A DNA stretch of 64,000 nt, from NCBI GenBank assembly GCA_030765055.1, contig CM060950.1:20772903-20836902 (forward strand), in the 5' to 3' direction. Position 1 is the stretch's first letter; each line of letters starts with the position of its first letter. Of this stretch, positions 12,794 through 23,284 are shown in pieces. The stretch is from Mantis religiosa (Eukaryota > Arthropoda > Insecta > Mantodea > Mantidae). Below the pieces are notes generated by a model, which was not told where the DNA came from, made no database searches, and was given only the letters and a program-made list of their open reading frames with translations. Position numbers and translations under genes: made by a program.

Positions 12794-14692
12794 TTTTAGG
12801 GATTGGGATTTCATTACGGAGGGGATTCAATACGTAGGCCACTATGCTGGGCCCATTTTTTCTATTCCCCCACCCTCGTGAGGAAGGATGAGGTGAAGGA
12901 TTCAGAGAGTGGCCGACCCAAGGAGCCACGACAGTACAGAGGGCAGATAGAGACTTCCTCCGAGAGGCCAGGACAACGGACACGCTCCCCCACAGCAGGA
13001 TGGCAACGAGCCCAGCAGCCGAGCCCCAAAGGTCCCAGGCAGCCGATCCGAGCCCCAAATGTCCCAGGCAGGCGATCCGAGCCTCAAAGGTCCCTGGCAG
13101 GCGATCCGAGCCTCAAAGGTCGCAGGCAGGCGATCCGAGTCTCTAAGGTCCCAGGCAGGCGATCCGAACCCCAAAGTTCCCAGGCAGGCGATCCGAGCCT
13201 CAAAGGTCCCAGGCAGGCGATCCGAGTCTCTAAGGTCCCAGGCAGGCGATCCGAACCCCAAAGTTCCCAGGCAGGCTATCCGATTTCCAAATGTCCCAGG
13301 CAGGCGATCCGAGCCTCAAAGGTCCCAGGCAGGCGATCCGAGCCTCAAAGGTCCCAGGCAGGCGATCCGAACCTCAAAGGTTCCAGGCAAGCGATCAGAG
13401 CCCCAAAGGTCCCAGGCAGGCGATCCAAGCCTCAAAGGTCCCAGGCAGGCGATCCGAACCCCAAAGTTCCCAGGCAGGCGATCCGAGCCTCAAAGGTCCC
13501 AGGCAAGCGATCCGAACCTCAAAGGTCCCAGGCAGGCGATCCGAGCCTCAAAGGTCCCAGGCAGGCGATCTGAACCTCAAAGGTCCCAGGCAGGCGATCC
13601 GAACCCCAAAGTTCCCAGGCAGGCGATCCGAACCCCAAAGTTCCCAGGCAGGCGATCCGAGCCTCAAAGGTCCCAGGCAGGCGATCCGAGCCTCAAAGGT
13701 CCCAGGCAGGCGATCCGAACCTCAAAGGTCCCAGGCAGGCGATCCGAGCCCCAAAGGTCCCAGGCAGGCGATCCGAGCCTCAAAGGTCCCAGGCAGGCGA
13801 TCCGAACCCCAAAGTTCCCAGGCAGGCGATCCGAGCCTCAAAGGTCCCAGGCAAGCGATCAGAGCCCCAAAGGTCCTAGGCAGGCGATCCGAACCCCAAA
13901 GTTCCCAGGCAGGCGATCCAAGCCTCAAAGGTCCCAGGCAAGCGATCAGAGCCTCAAAGGTCCCAGGCAGGCGATCCGAACCCCAAAGTTCCCAGGCAGG
14001 CGATCCAAGCCTCAAAGGTCCCAGGCAGGCGATCCGAGCCTCAAAGGTCCCAGGCAGGCGATCCGAACCCCAAAGTTCCCAGGCAGGCGATCCGAGCCTC
14101 AAAGGTCCCAGGCAAGCGATCAGAGCCTCAGAGCCTCAAAGGTCCCAGGCAGGCGATCCGAACCCCAAAGTTCCCAGGCAGGCGATCCGAGCCTCAAAGG
14201 TCCCAGGCAAGCGATCAGAGCCCCAAAGGTCCCAGGCAGGCGATCCAAGCCCCAAAGGTCCCAGGCAGGCGATCCGATTTCCAAATGTCCCAGACAGGCG
14301 ATCCGAGCCTCAAAGCTCCCAGGCAGGCGGTCCGAGCCTCAAAGGTCCCTGACTGGCGGTCTCGAAATGGTCCCAACAGAGGAGTTGACAACGGCAACCA
14401 ACCTACCGAAGGAGGAAGTAGTTTTCTTCAGAGCATACCATCCTGCCATGCACTGTCGAGACACCCGCCGACACTTCTACCCTGAAACAGACCACCAGAT
14501 GAGTGAAATGGTAACAGAGATGAAATGGAGGGACAGGAAGTTTGGAGGATGTAATTAACCTACCCAGCGTTCGCATAGGACCGGGGAAAACCCCCGGAAA
14601 GCCCATGGGTCAGGGCCAGAGGAATCGAACCCGGGCTCCCGAATGCGGGCCAAGGACGAATCTGCCTGAGCCATCCCGCTGGTCTGTGCCCA
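12794..14692 (-). mobile_element. SINE-II retroposon with expanded internal minisatellite
   Basis: A tRNA-derived retroposon on the minus strand. Its head starts at about 14690 with AGCGGGATGGCTCAGGCAGA (box A) and box B GGGTTCGATTCC. The body contains TCTGGTGGTCTGTTTCAGGG and GTATGCTCTGAAGAAAAC; the 3' end is near 12794 (CCCTAAAA). A 9-bp direct repeat TCTGTGCCC (12785-12793 and 14693-14701) flanks it exactly, and the host transposase reads IWAQ/IKND across the join. Related copies at 30.4, 37.6 and 61.2 kb have the same order of blocks but no tandem repeat, so the 1.3-kb minisatellite arose within this copy. Confidence 0.75.
13018..14353. repeat. 29-bp minisatellite, about 46 units
   Basis: Tandem units of 29 bp containing GGTCCCAGGCAGGCGATCCG. 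Two main variants alternate (GAGCCTCAAAGGTCCC and GAACCCCAAAGTTCCC), with rarer ones (GAGTCTCTAAGG, GATTTCCAAATG). Near 13110-13260 a three-unit (87-bp) higher-order block is repeated. A 9-bp slip occurs at about 14126-14138. Because 29 is not a multiple of three and the unit lacks stops on the plus strand, all three forward frames are open and read the same 29-residue cycle, producing three long spurious ORFs (up to 499 codons). There are no spacers, so it is not a CRISPR array. Confidence 0.95.
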
Positions 14693-14985
14693 TATAAGTC
14701 CTATAGCATTAAGGTACAATGATACAGAGCTAGTCGTATTACAGTGTGATCGTGTATTTGCGCTATGCGATATATTTCATAAATTTTGAGAGCTCTTTTT
14801 TCAGCTTCGGTAAACTGCGGATCAAACTCAATATTATTGTCACGGAGCCATGACTTCATTACTGATTTAAGTGATGAAATCGGAGCCTTGTTGATTTGAA
14901 TAGAATGATAAGATGCTTGTCTATTACTATTGCACTATTTGGGGGAATGTTGGGTAATAACTGATTAATAAACCAATTTTTAAAT

Positions 14986-15494
14986 TTTACTTAATTGATG
15001 GAAATAATCATTTCTTCACACTAGCCGTATATAGGCTAAGGTTTTTGATTTAGAGAGTCAACATGAAAAATTCATAGCCATGGCTGGGATTTGAACCACG
15101 GATCTCCTGGTTTCCGTTCATTCGCTCTAACCCATTGAGCTACCATGGCCAACGTGCCATTTGACTCGTATGAAGTGAAGAAATTATTAATTTCCATTAA
15201 TTAACTAAAATAATAAGAGTTAAATGATGAAGCCTGGGATTCAAATACTTACGATAGTACGTCGCCACAAACGGTGACTCGAATGCGAGAGCCCCTAGTG
15301 GTTTACCGGAAAGTATACGAGTCAAATGGAGAATTTAATGTCAGGACGGAAAGTTGGCCATGGTAGCTCAATGGGTTAGAGGGACTGGACAGAAACCAGG
15401 AGATCCGTGGTTCAAATCCCGTCCATGGAATTGAATTTTTCAGTCTGGCTCTACCCTTCACACGGCTATTGTGAAAGAACAATTAATTTCAGTT
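14986..15494. mobile_element. FB-tRNA element, copy C
   Basis: Left minus-strand tRNA-like arm at about 15077-15150 and right plus-strand arm at about 15357-15428 (CCATGGTAGCTCAATGGG; GGTTCAAATCCCGTCCATGG). The outer ends are ACTTAATTGATGGAAAT on the left and TGTGAAAGAACAATTAATTT on the right. A perfect 23-bp direct repeat flanks it (14963-14985; the right copy starts at 15495, is interrupted after 8 bp by SINE-I, and is complete at 15745-15767). The inner spacer (about 15185-15260) repeats the outer-end sequence in reverse (ATTATTAATTTCCATTAATT). It interrupts the DDE transposase relic between the codons for FKNWFIN. Confidence 0.75.
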
Positions 15495-15502
15495 GATTAA
15501 TA

Positions 15503-15744
15503 GCCCGCCTCGGTAGCGTAGATGGTAGCGTGTCTGCTTCAAGTTCAAGAGATCCCAAGTTCGAATCTCGGTCAGGTCGATTTACCTGGATAGGGCTTTT
15601 TCCGGAATTTTCTCTTATTCTGATAGACGAATGACGGGTAACTCTAAGCTCCATGGGCCCTGAACTCATTTGAGCGTCATTTCACCAATTTCTTTCATTG
15701 TCCGATATGATTTAACGTTGGAGGACGTAAATTGCAAAATAAAC
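15503..15744 (+). mobile_element. SINE-I, nearly complete copy
   Basis: A tRNA-derived SINE. The head is GCCCGCCTCGGTAGCGTAGA (box A) with box B AAGTTCGAATCTCGGTCAGG. The body has TTACCTGGATA and CTCTAAGCTCCATGGGCCCT; the tail is GTTGGAGGACGTAAATTGCA followed by AAAATAAAC. It inserted into the right target duplication of FB-tRNA copy C, duplicating the 8 bp GATTAATA (15495-15502 and 15745-15752). That makes it younger than copy C. Confidence 0.8.
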
Positions 15745-16498
15745 GATTAATAAACCAATTTTTAAATGTTTCACTATCCATTTCTTCATGATAGTCTTTA
15801 CTTGATTTTGTTTTAAAACTCGGAAAAACGTTGGGAATAAAACCGTCGAACGCTCCGCGCTGGTGTTTACCTATTGGGATGCGTAGTGCAAATTCAAAAT
15901 CGTCCTCTTCACTTTTCCACACTTCGCTTTTGTATAATTTATATTGGTCCACGTTTCATCTATGTAAATAATGGAGTACCGGAAACGTGAATCTTTTTGC
16001 CTAGCGTCTGGTCGCCCCATCATAAATTTTCCTCCACGTGACAAATTTACAAATCTAAATTTTATTATGCTCGACACAGATATACTTGGCTTTTCTGCAT
16101 TTTAGGGCCCCGCATTTGTCTTTAAAAAATGTATGCACAATTTCCTTGCCATCCGATCTTATAACTTTTCTCTTTCTTCCCATGCCTCCTAGAACTAGCA
16201 CAGACACTAGCACCATTCCCTACACTATGCTTAAAATAATCACAAAATTCTCAAATTCTCAAATCGTTTTTCGTGTTTCCAACACGTTAACACTCGATAA
16301 TTTACTTGCAACAGCACTGATGTCTGCTTGTGCTTACCCTCATACCACAACAGGTAATGATACAATAGGGACTGACCATTTCAAGGAAAGAAACCCAACG
16401 CCCGTCCTAGACAAGGATAGTGCAACAAGTACCAAGTTAAATCTCGTGCATTATAGTGACGGCTATACTTCCCAAAATTATTTCGGTGTAGTTCAAAC

Positions 16499-16672
16499 CT
16501 GCGATGGAGCTGGAAACTGAAGATCAAAAATGGCACATCCTGGACTCGTCATATCCTCTTCATCAAGGTGTACCATCACGGGTCCCTTCACACTAAATTC
16601 AACCATTTCACGAGCAGGCGCTCTCTTGTTCAATATTCCAGGGTAGTGTGTAAGGCGGTTGTCTGTTGTCAT
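16499..16672 (-). CDS. NICN1: Nicolin-1, first coding exon
   Basis: A minus-strand exon from ATG at 16672 to a CAG/GTTTGA donor (intron starts at 16498). It encodes 58 residues including REMVEFSVKGPVMVHLDEED and GCAIFDLQFPAPSQ. Vertebrate nicolin-1 has VKGSVALQ, then GVLVIDVTFP, directly before ITFKNYYTAF. Here GCAIFDLQFPAPSQ joins in phase 0 to VGELVFRNYYTAW of the exon ending at 2939, giving the same order with no missing residues. An upstream AG (GTTACAG, about 16684) could be an acceptor for a 5' UTR exon. The first 20 residues are longer than in vertebrates. Intron 1 would be 13,559 bp. Confidence 0.72.
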
Positions 16673-17023
16673 GTTGTTCACTGTAACATTATGCAAATGT
16701 ATGTATATACTTTTGTTCGAACTGAAGTATGGTGATCTTATTCAGATGTTCTTAATACAAACTTTAAGGCATAAAAATGCAAGGTGAAATGCATCGACCC
16801 ACTTGCTGCCGCAGGTCGATTAGATCGATGATGGCCGCCCGGTGTTTAAATACCAACCTCAAATACAGGGTGGACAAAATAAAAGTGGTTCAGAAAATAT
16901 TTTCAAGAAAGTGGTCTAGTCATTAATATACAAGACGCGTGTACAGAATTAAGAAATGATGAAGTCGTCACACAGGACACGTGAACGAACTCGAGCAATT
17001 TAGTTTCATGAAACAAAATACTG
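16673..17023. other. Upstream flank of the NICN1 exon
   Basis: No TATA box or GC-rich promoter-like island is evident. It ends at the Harbinger element H2. Confidence 0.3.
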
Positions 17024-17026
17024 TAA

Positions 17027-18240
17027 TGCGCGATTTCACCAACAGATGTTAAGACTAACTCGAGTTTAGCAATTGTTAGAACAAAAATTGTATTTCACCA
17101 ACAAGTGTTAGCTTAACACTCGTGTTAAATCTCTTGTTAAACTAACAAGCCAAATTTCTCTTGTTCAGTGCTTAACAATTGTAAATAGTCAAGAAGGCGG
17201 GCGTGAACGCAGCTGTTGATGTCGATTTGCTATATTTAAGGCCGTCTAAATGACATCCGTAATAGAATACGGCCTGTGAGGAGAAATGATTTTAAGGAGC
17301 TATCAGAAGAAAGTTTTCTACTTAGGTATAGACTGTCGAAACATGTTGCTCTAAAGGTTACTTCGGAAGTACAAGAGAGGCTAGAACATCATCGAAAGAA
17401 ATATGCCGATCTCGTCTTTGCTTCAAGTATTAATAACTTTGCGCTTTTATAATTCACTGAATTATGTGGATAAAACACTCTGCACTTCCCGTCTTGAAAC
17501 GTCCAACTCACTCATCACTCGACCTTCTTCGCTCCTCGTTTTAAGTTTACGTAATACTGAGAATATGCATCGAAAGGAATATGCCGATCTCGCGTTTGCT
17601 TCAAGTATTAATAACGTTGCGATTTTATAATTCACTGAATTATGTGGATAATACACTGTCCACCTCCCGTCTTGAAACATTCAACTCACTTGTCCTTCTT
17701 CGCTCCTCGTTTTAAATTTATGTAATACTGAGTTAGAATATGCATCGTAAGGAATATGCCAATCTCGCCTTTGCTTCAAGTATTAATAACGTTGCGATTT
17801 TATAATTCACTGAATTATGTGGATACTACATTGTCCACCTCCCGTCTTGAAACGTTTAAGTCACTCGTCACTTGTCCTTCTTCGCACCTCGTTTTAAATT
17901 TACGTAATACTGAAGAAGATGTTTTGGGATTCTAGTAATGACACATGCATTTGAATTAAATTCGTTTCCAATTTTTTCCACGTGACATATTTCTCTTTTA
18001 CATTCACCGCATCCGTCCTCTAATTTTCCACGATATCCTTATACTTCGTCACCAATTCAATTAACAATTCTTTATCCATCGATGGGAAATTTGTTTCACG
18101 GCTTTTGTTTACGATTTTGTTCACCCGCCATTTTATCAGCTTTGTGCAAACGAAAATGAAGACAAAAGCGCATCGCAGTACGTTCAGAAAATGATACGAC
18201 CCATCCATAGCCTTCTGTAGTTTGAAGCGGAAACTTCCGT
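17027..18240. mobile_element. PIF/Harbinger element H2, right end lost
   Basis: It begins after TAA (17024-17026) with TGCGCGATTTCACCAACAGA. The plus strand encodes the transposase N terminus: RRNDFKELSEESFLLRYRLS, then KVTSEVQERLEHH. The minus strand (about 18230-17960) encodes the Myb/SANT-like partner: MDKELLIELVTKYKDIVEN, then a stop, RTDAVNVKEKYVTWKKL. The two genes point towards each other as in Harbinger elements. The catalytic region is gone and replaced by a tandem triplication (17393-17920). The right terminal repeat is not found. Confidence 0.75.
17393..17920. repeat. Tandem triplication inside Harbinger H2
   Basis: Three copies, about 175-178 bp apart (starting near 17393, 17571 and 17746), each containing ATATGCCGATCTCG or a close variant, TTCACTGAATTATGTGG, CTCCCGTCTTGAAACG and CCTCGTTTTAAA. 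The unit joins the end of the transposase N-terminal region (SSLLQVLITLRFYNSL in the best frame) to sequence from near the Myb side. Confidence 0.8.
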
Positions 18241-19128
18241 CCAGCCCGGAAATAATTATTATGTAATCATATATATATATAGTCTGTACATTATTTACGT
18301 ATATTAAGTCTTATGTATGGTTTAATTACATATACAATTTTTCAGATATGTGTACACATGTAAAATGTCCTCGGCTTGTTGGCAGCTGAAGTTCTGTAAA
18401 TGGGAGAGTTTTAAGACTGTTTACTGGCAACCATTGTCAGCCGACCCTAACGGGAGCATCTTTTGTATATGCTAGGGTTCAAGGACCCAGAGCCACGTCT
18501 GTTTTGGAAGAAAGTGTGAGAAACTGGGAAACAACTAGGCATCAGCCTTTGTTTGGCAGCCTATCAGAAGGCAGAACACCACCCACGCTATGTGTAGCGT
18601 GAAAACTCGGCCAATGGTGTTTTAGATTAGCAGACGCCACGGGGAGGCTTAGTTCAGTATAAATATTTCGGAAAACGTACAGAAACCCCCACTTGTCGAC
18701 TGCCCATAAGAGGCAAAATCTGCGCTAGTAGAGTTTAGATCCTCGCGTTTAAAACGGCCGTAGATTCCGCGTGTGAGAAACACGAAAAAGTGAAATCCGA
18801 TGCGAGGTCTAAAAAAAGTCATTATTCCTTCCTGCGAAATCCAGCAAGCCGAGGACATTAGACGACAGATATCCACAGTATCCCATTCATTAAGCAGATA
18901 TGTACCACGTGATGTTGCTGCAGAGGTCATGATTTCCCTCGTTCACATTAATTTACTGCCAACTATTTCTGAAATTTTCTGACGCCTGCTAGTAAAAATA
19001 CCAGAAACCTCTACACTGTAAATGACTGTAACCCATTGAAGTTTCTTTAGTTAAGAGCACTCGATAATCTTTGGAGTTGACAATACCTTAGAAATACGAA
19101 GCGAAAAAAGCTGAAATACAAAAGGATA
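18241..19128. other. Unassigned, with a promoter-like TATA site
   Basis: A TATA motif CAGTATAAATATTTCGG lies at about 18654-18670. Downstream, an ATG at 18800 opens a 60-codon plus-strand ORF (MRGLKKVIIPSCEIQQAEDI). I do not recognise the product. A short (AT)n lies at about 18269-18280. Confidence 0.25.
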
Positions 19129-19130
19129 TA

Positions 19131-20358
19131 CGAGGGCTGCTAAATAAAGAATGATCAATTATTTTTTGACAACGCACCTCTACTTGTTCTCATAATTTTA
19201 ATTGTCCCTCTCAAAATAGTCTCCCCTGAATGCGATGCACTTGCCCCAGCGTTTCTGGCAGTCTTCAAAGACATGCTGAAAACCATTTCTTGAGAGATCC
19301 TTCAAAATCGCCTCCACAGCCTTCACCACAGCTTCTGATGATGGATAATGCCTCCCACGAAGCCGTTTCTTCAAGTTACGGAATAGAAAAAAGTCACATG
19401 GGGCTAAATCCGGACTATAGGGAGGGCGGGGGATGCACTTCACGTTGATTTTTGAAAGATATTGAGCAACAACATTGACAATATGTGGTCGTGTATTATC
19501 GTGGTGCAGCATTAAGCCTGCTTCACGGAAATGTGGTCTTCTGTGCCTGATATGGACTTGCAATGTTTTCAGGACATCCCTGTAGTATTGTCCAGTTACT
19601 GGTGTGTGTGCAGGTACAACATGCTGATAAACTATTCCATGAATATTAAAGAATGAGATGACCATAACTTTCCGAGCAGAAGCAACCATTTTTGCTTTTT
19701 AGGGGGTTGGTGATGAAGGAGATTTCCACACTGAGCTATGCTGTTTGCTCTCAGGATCAAAATGATGTAGCCAAGTTTCATCAGCTGTGATTTCGTTTGA
19801 AAGAAACTCCGGATCTTCCTCTAACATCAACTTTAACTGCATGTTTCTGTCACCAACGTGTGGGTGGCACCCAATGAAGCGTTCAGTATTTCAGAAAGTG
19901 ATCTTAAAGTATTTCGTGGATTATCTCTCACAATGGCAGCAAAGGTGTTGATTTTAGCTTCCGTAAGAGCAGTAACTGGAGCACTGGGTCCACCTTCCTT
20001 TGAAAATGATTATCTCCCCTCTTTAAACATTTTAAACCACCTTCGAGCTGTGCTGTAGGGAAGATCAGACTCGCCATAGGCCTCCTTTTACATTGTATAG
20101 GCCTCAACTGAAGATTTGTTGAGACGAAAGCAGAATTTCAAAGCCGCATATTGTTCCTCGCCTGTTAGCTACACTGTAGGCGATACTGAACATATCTGAA
20201 CTTGCCTGGTTCTCACAGGCGGGAACCAGGAGTACCAACAGTGAAACTACTGTTTGTTTGTTTCACATTAAGCTAACAGAATATAATAAGATTAAGTTTT
20301 AGTGCGAAAAATTATGATTGTAAAAAAATTATGATTATTCTTTATTGAACAGCCCTCG
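19131..20358 (-). mobile_element. mariner element M2, nearly full length but dead
   Basis: TA-flanked (19129-19130 and 20359-20360), with terminal inverted repeats CGAGGGCTGCTAAATAAAGA and CGAGGGCTGTTCAATAAAGA (right end, reversed). The minus strand reads the N-terminal HTH region (YAALKFCFRLNKSSVEAYTM; STARRWFKMFKEG; ALTEAKINTFAAIVRDNPRN), then, after a deletion, MQLKLMLEEDPEFLSN, ADETWLHHFDPESKQHS, HHDNTRPHIVNVVAQYL and PPYSPDLAPCDFFLF. These show the mariner D,D34D triad blocks. Several stops and frameshifts inactivate it; a 163-codon open stretch (19689-19198) covers the C-terminal half. It is the best-preserved of the three related mariner copies here (M1, M2, M3). Confidence 0.9.
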
Positions 20359-20360
20359 TA

Positions 20361-20650
20361 TTTTTTAGCTTTCACATTCTGCTTCAGGTAATTAATTTAA
20401 ATTTATTCAGTTGTAATTAAAATACATTCTGGATTGTGTGTACTGCTTTTTCCTCCATTCTTTCTATTTTCTGTGCTACTATTGTCTGTTAAGATTCCGA
20501 TGTCATAAAAGACTAATTGAGTCTTTCTGACATTTTATTTTCCTGAGTTACTTCGGTCTTTTCCGCAAATGACTAAACACTTTAAATGCGAGAATATTTT
20601 TCATCTTAATTAAACACTAAACAAATGTAACTTCCATTCACACACACATG

Positions 20651-20721
<71 letters not shown>

Positions 20722-20860
20722 CTTTTTTCACTTATTCTCTACAAAGCCGACATATGAAGTATGTGTCCAGTAAGCTAGGCATGTGTATATACATGTCATG
20801 CTTATTCATAAGTAGGAAATAAACAACGAAACTATTCCTCAAGTGCAAAAAGTGAAGTAG
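20361..20860. repeat. Unassigned DNA with a (CA)n microsatellite
   Basis: (CA)n runs from about 20654 to 20718 after a short imperfect lead. The rest holds nothing recognisable. Confidence 0.8.
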
Positions 20861-21290
20861 GAATGACCCTAAACTGTAAGTTAAATTGGAGAAAGCATAT
20901 AGAAACTAAAAGAGTTAAATATTAAATACAACAAACTTTACTGGCTCATTGGCAGGAATTCTGAACTTGACATGCATAATAAGCTATTAATATATAAGCA
21001 GGTGTTAAAACTAGTCTGGAATTATGGGATACAGCTATGGGGCTGTTCCAAATTGACTAACATAAAGCATATACAGACATTCCAAAATAAAGTTTTAAGA
21101 TCAATAGTCAATGCACCATGGTATGTGCGAAATGCTCACATACATAGAGATCTCAAGATTGACACTGTCAGTTCGCAGTGAAACATCGTTTACGAGTGCA
21201 AAACCATGAAAATAAAGAAATGTAAGATGTGTTTAGCAAGAGTGCAATTCGACAACTGAAAAGGATTAAGCCAATGGTTTTAACGTGTGA
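20860..21290 (+). pseudogene. LINE (Jockey-like) reverse-transcriptase C-terminal fragment
   Basis: Plus-strand pieces read MTLNCKLNWRKHIE, then NKLLIYKQVLKLVWNYGIQL, WGCSKLTNIKHIQTFQNKVL and RSIVNAPWYVRNAHIHRDLK. This is the conserved region just after the reverse transcriptase in Jockey-type elements (LTYA/NYG-x-W-G, Q-N-K-x-LR, APWYV-x-N-x-x-IH-x-DL). A frameshift at about 20960 and a stop at 21179 show decay. It is related to the fragment at 29.1 kb. Confidence 0.75.
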
Positions 21291-21730
21291 CCGCAGGACT
21301 GAGGTGTAAGCTCTGGGGGTCTCACCTACACAAAGTTAAACATTTAAGAAAGAAATATTACTAGATAGGCTGTAAAAAAGCTTAGTTGTAATTTGAGTTG
21401 AATAAAAACTAAGTAGGGCCCGGATGTTGTTGACCTAAAAATTCTCTAAGATTGATATATAAAATGCCCTTAAAATATAAAACATTTACATAACATTTAA
21501 AAAAAATGACCTAACAAAAATTAAAATTTCTTTCATCATAATAAATTAATAACTGTCACAGAGAAATAATGAATATATGGTTGGAATAGCCACAATTTGC
21601 AATTGAATTTCTGAGTAAATAATGCAGTTATTGCTACTAAATAATAAATAAATTTAAAATTCATCACCACATTTTAAATTTTATAAAATAAGAAAAAATA
21701 AGATAGTGCGCCAATTAGCCAAAACATAAC

Positions 21731-22310
21731 TTACTTAGCGTTGGTCATCTTCAAGTTATCAAAAGTAAAGGAACGGCGGTTGTCAGCTAAAACTGTTTTA
21801 TACTTTGAGAAACTCCTCTCCACTTCCACAGATGTTATAGGTGCATATTTGAAAAACACTGTGTCACTGCCTGTTAAATCCTGTTCAGAAATATCAGTTC
21901 TGAAGTTTTCTCCTGATAAGATATCGACAATCTGACAAACTGTTTGGTATCCTTTATTTCTGTCTAACACAAATTTTACTTTCTGTCTAATTTTGTCTCC
22001 AATCTCACCTTTTACATTTTGTATCCTCTTCTTCCGCAATTCTCACTAACTTGATCGACGTGTCCAATGTCATGCCACTTTCTTCAAGGCGGGTTATGGT
22101 ATCCTTCAAAGATGCAAAATTTGATTTAATGAAGGATAATTTACTTTGGATTTGAATATCAGAATACGGATCCTGTGCGCTCTCATTTGCTTTAGAATCT
22201 ACCATATCAAAGCTATTCACCACTTCTCTCACTATTTGAAAATTGTCACAGCGGTATATACATGCAGTTGCATATATAAACCTAACATGGGTCAGTGTCA
22301 GATCGTCCAC
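21731..22310 (-). pseudogene. hAT-like transposase C-terminal relic
   Basis: Two overlapping minus-strand frames. The upstream one (22310-22005) reads FQIVREVVNSFDMVDSKANE and FASLKDTITRLEESGMTLD. The downstream one (22039-21731) ends KYAPITSVEVERSFSKYKT, then DNRRSFTFDNLKM. The APITS-x-x-VERSFS-x-YK block is the C-terminal dimerisation motif of a hAT-type transposase group common in insects. A frameshift joins the two parts. No terminal repeats were found. Confidence 0.6.
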
Positions 22311-22346
22311 GGGAATTAACCCGGGCCTCCCGAATGCGGGCTACAG
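22303..22346 (-). repeat. SINE-II head fragment
   Basis: GGAATTAACCCGGGCCTCCCGAATGCGGGC-type sequence (minus-strand box B region) matches the tRNA heads of the SINE-II copies at 14.6 and 30.6 kb. Only about 44 bp remain. Confidence 0.5.
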
Positions 22347-23284
22347 ATAAAAATGCCCAATAAATTCTTGAAAAAGATAGAAAATGACCGGAAAATGCAT
22401 CTAAATGTTAAATATGACTTAATTATAAAAATGTGGAGAAAATGAATTTTGGTAACCTATAAAAACCATATATCTCTAACGTATTTGTTCCAGAATGCCT
22501 TGATTGTGACTACTCAGAAAAAAGACGAATTTTCATCAAAATCCGGGCCCTATTGATAATATATACTTACAATGTAAGTGAGTATTCCAAAGTAATTGAA
22601 AATATATCGGAAGTAGCACAACCAACAAGCAGCAGAATCGAACCAACAGTGTGACTGACGTCCATGGCAACCGTGACTCCCCCTTCAGCTGTTGGGCCCA
22701 CTGCGATACAATGTAGCACGTGTGATAATAGTGGAAAACACTCAATAATATGCTACTTACATGGCAATATTTTGGAATTTTGGTTAATTTATCTTCCTTC
22801 TAGGAATTTTCCTTAATTGACACCACTTCAGTACAGAGTTTTTAAAGAAAATGTCAAACTTAATGTTATGCCAGAATAAAATAAAACTAATTACGCGAAA
22901 GAATCTGTCATTAACAATCAAATTTTGGTGTATGCAAAACGTGTATAAGTCAAAACTCACATGACGAAACGTTTCAGGAAATAAAATAAGGAAATATGAA
23001 AGGCATCACTGCTGCACAAGCCGGATAAAATTCAATATTTATTTATGACGTGAAATTGTCAAAATGTATCACCAGGGGGCGGATTTTGTGGACCTAAATA
23101 TATTTTAAAAATTACCTATAAAAGGACTTGAAAATTCAGTGAAAATTGCTTAATAATTATTAAAAAAAGATGAGCTAAAATTGAATTTCCTAAATATTAC
23201 TAATCAAAAGTTATAAATTATAATTAATTAGTTATCTGTTGCTTAAGCCTTTTAGTTCCAAATTGTTTTGCTACCTATCCCGGT
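22347..23284. other. Unassigned DNA
   Basis: AT-rich, with no recognisable coding signal or repeat. Confidence 0.35.

Larger units (their letters stand above)
12470..16183 (-). pseudogene. IS630/Tc1-like DDE transposase, split by insertions
   Basis: Three collinear minus-strand pieces make one transposase: 16183-15768, 14985-14702 and 12793-12470. The N-terminal piece starts MGRKRKVIRSDGKEIVHTFF and carries YIDETW (first catalytic Asp), IPIGKHQRGAFDGFIPN and KDYHEEMDSETFKNWFIN. The middle piece gives QLLPNIPPNSAIVID (second Asp), SYHSIQINKAP and LYHCTLNAIGLIWAQ. The third continues IKND, then a Ser/Glu-rich C-terminal tail (KIYWEKDGLIDKI, EISDSEEGEQEP). The NxIE motif of the family reads NAIG, so the third catalytic residue is lost. 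Frameshifts and stops are frequent. The relic lies in NICN1 intron 1 and is interrupted by FB-tRNA copy C plus SINE-I, and by the minisatellite-bearing SINE-II. Confidence 0.75.

Noticed and set aside
13018..14353. Possible CRISPR array
   Set aside because: Units are directly adjacent 29-mers with no unique spacers, and the DNA is eukaryotic.
12803..14558. Three Arg/Pro/Ser-rich repetitive ORFs of 256-499 codons
   Set aside because: They are a consequence of a stop-free 29-bp repeat whose length is not a multiple of three; no start context or conserved domain.
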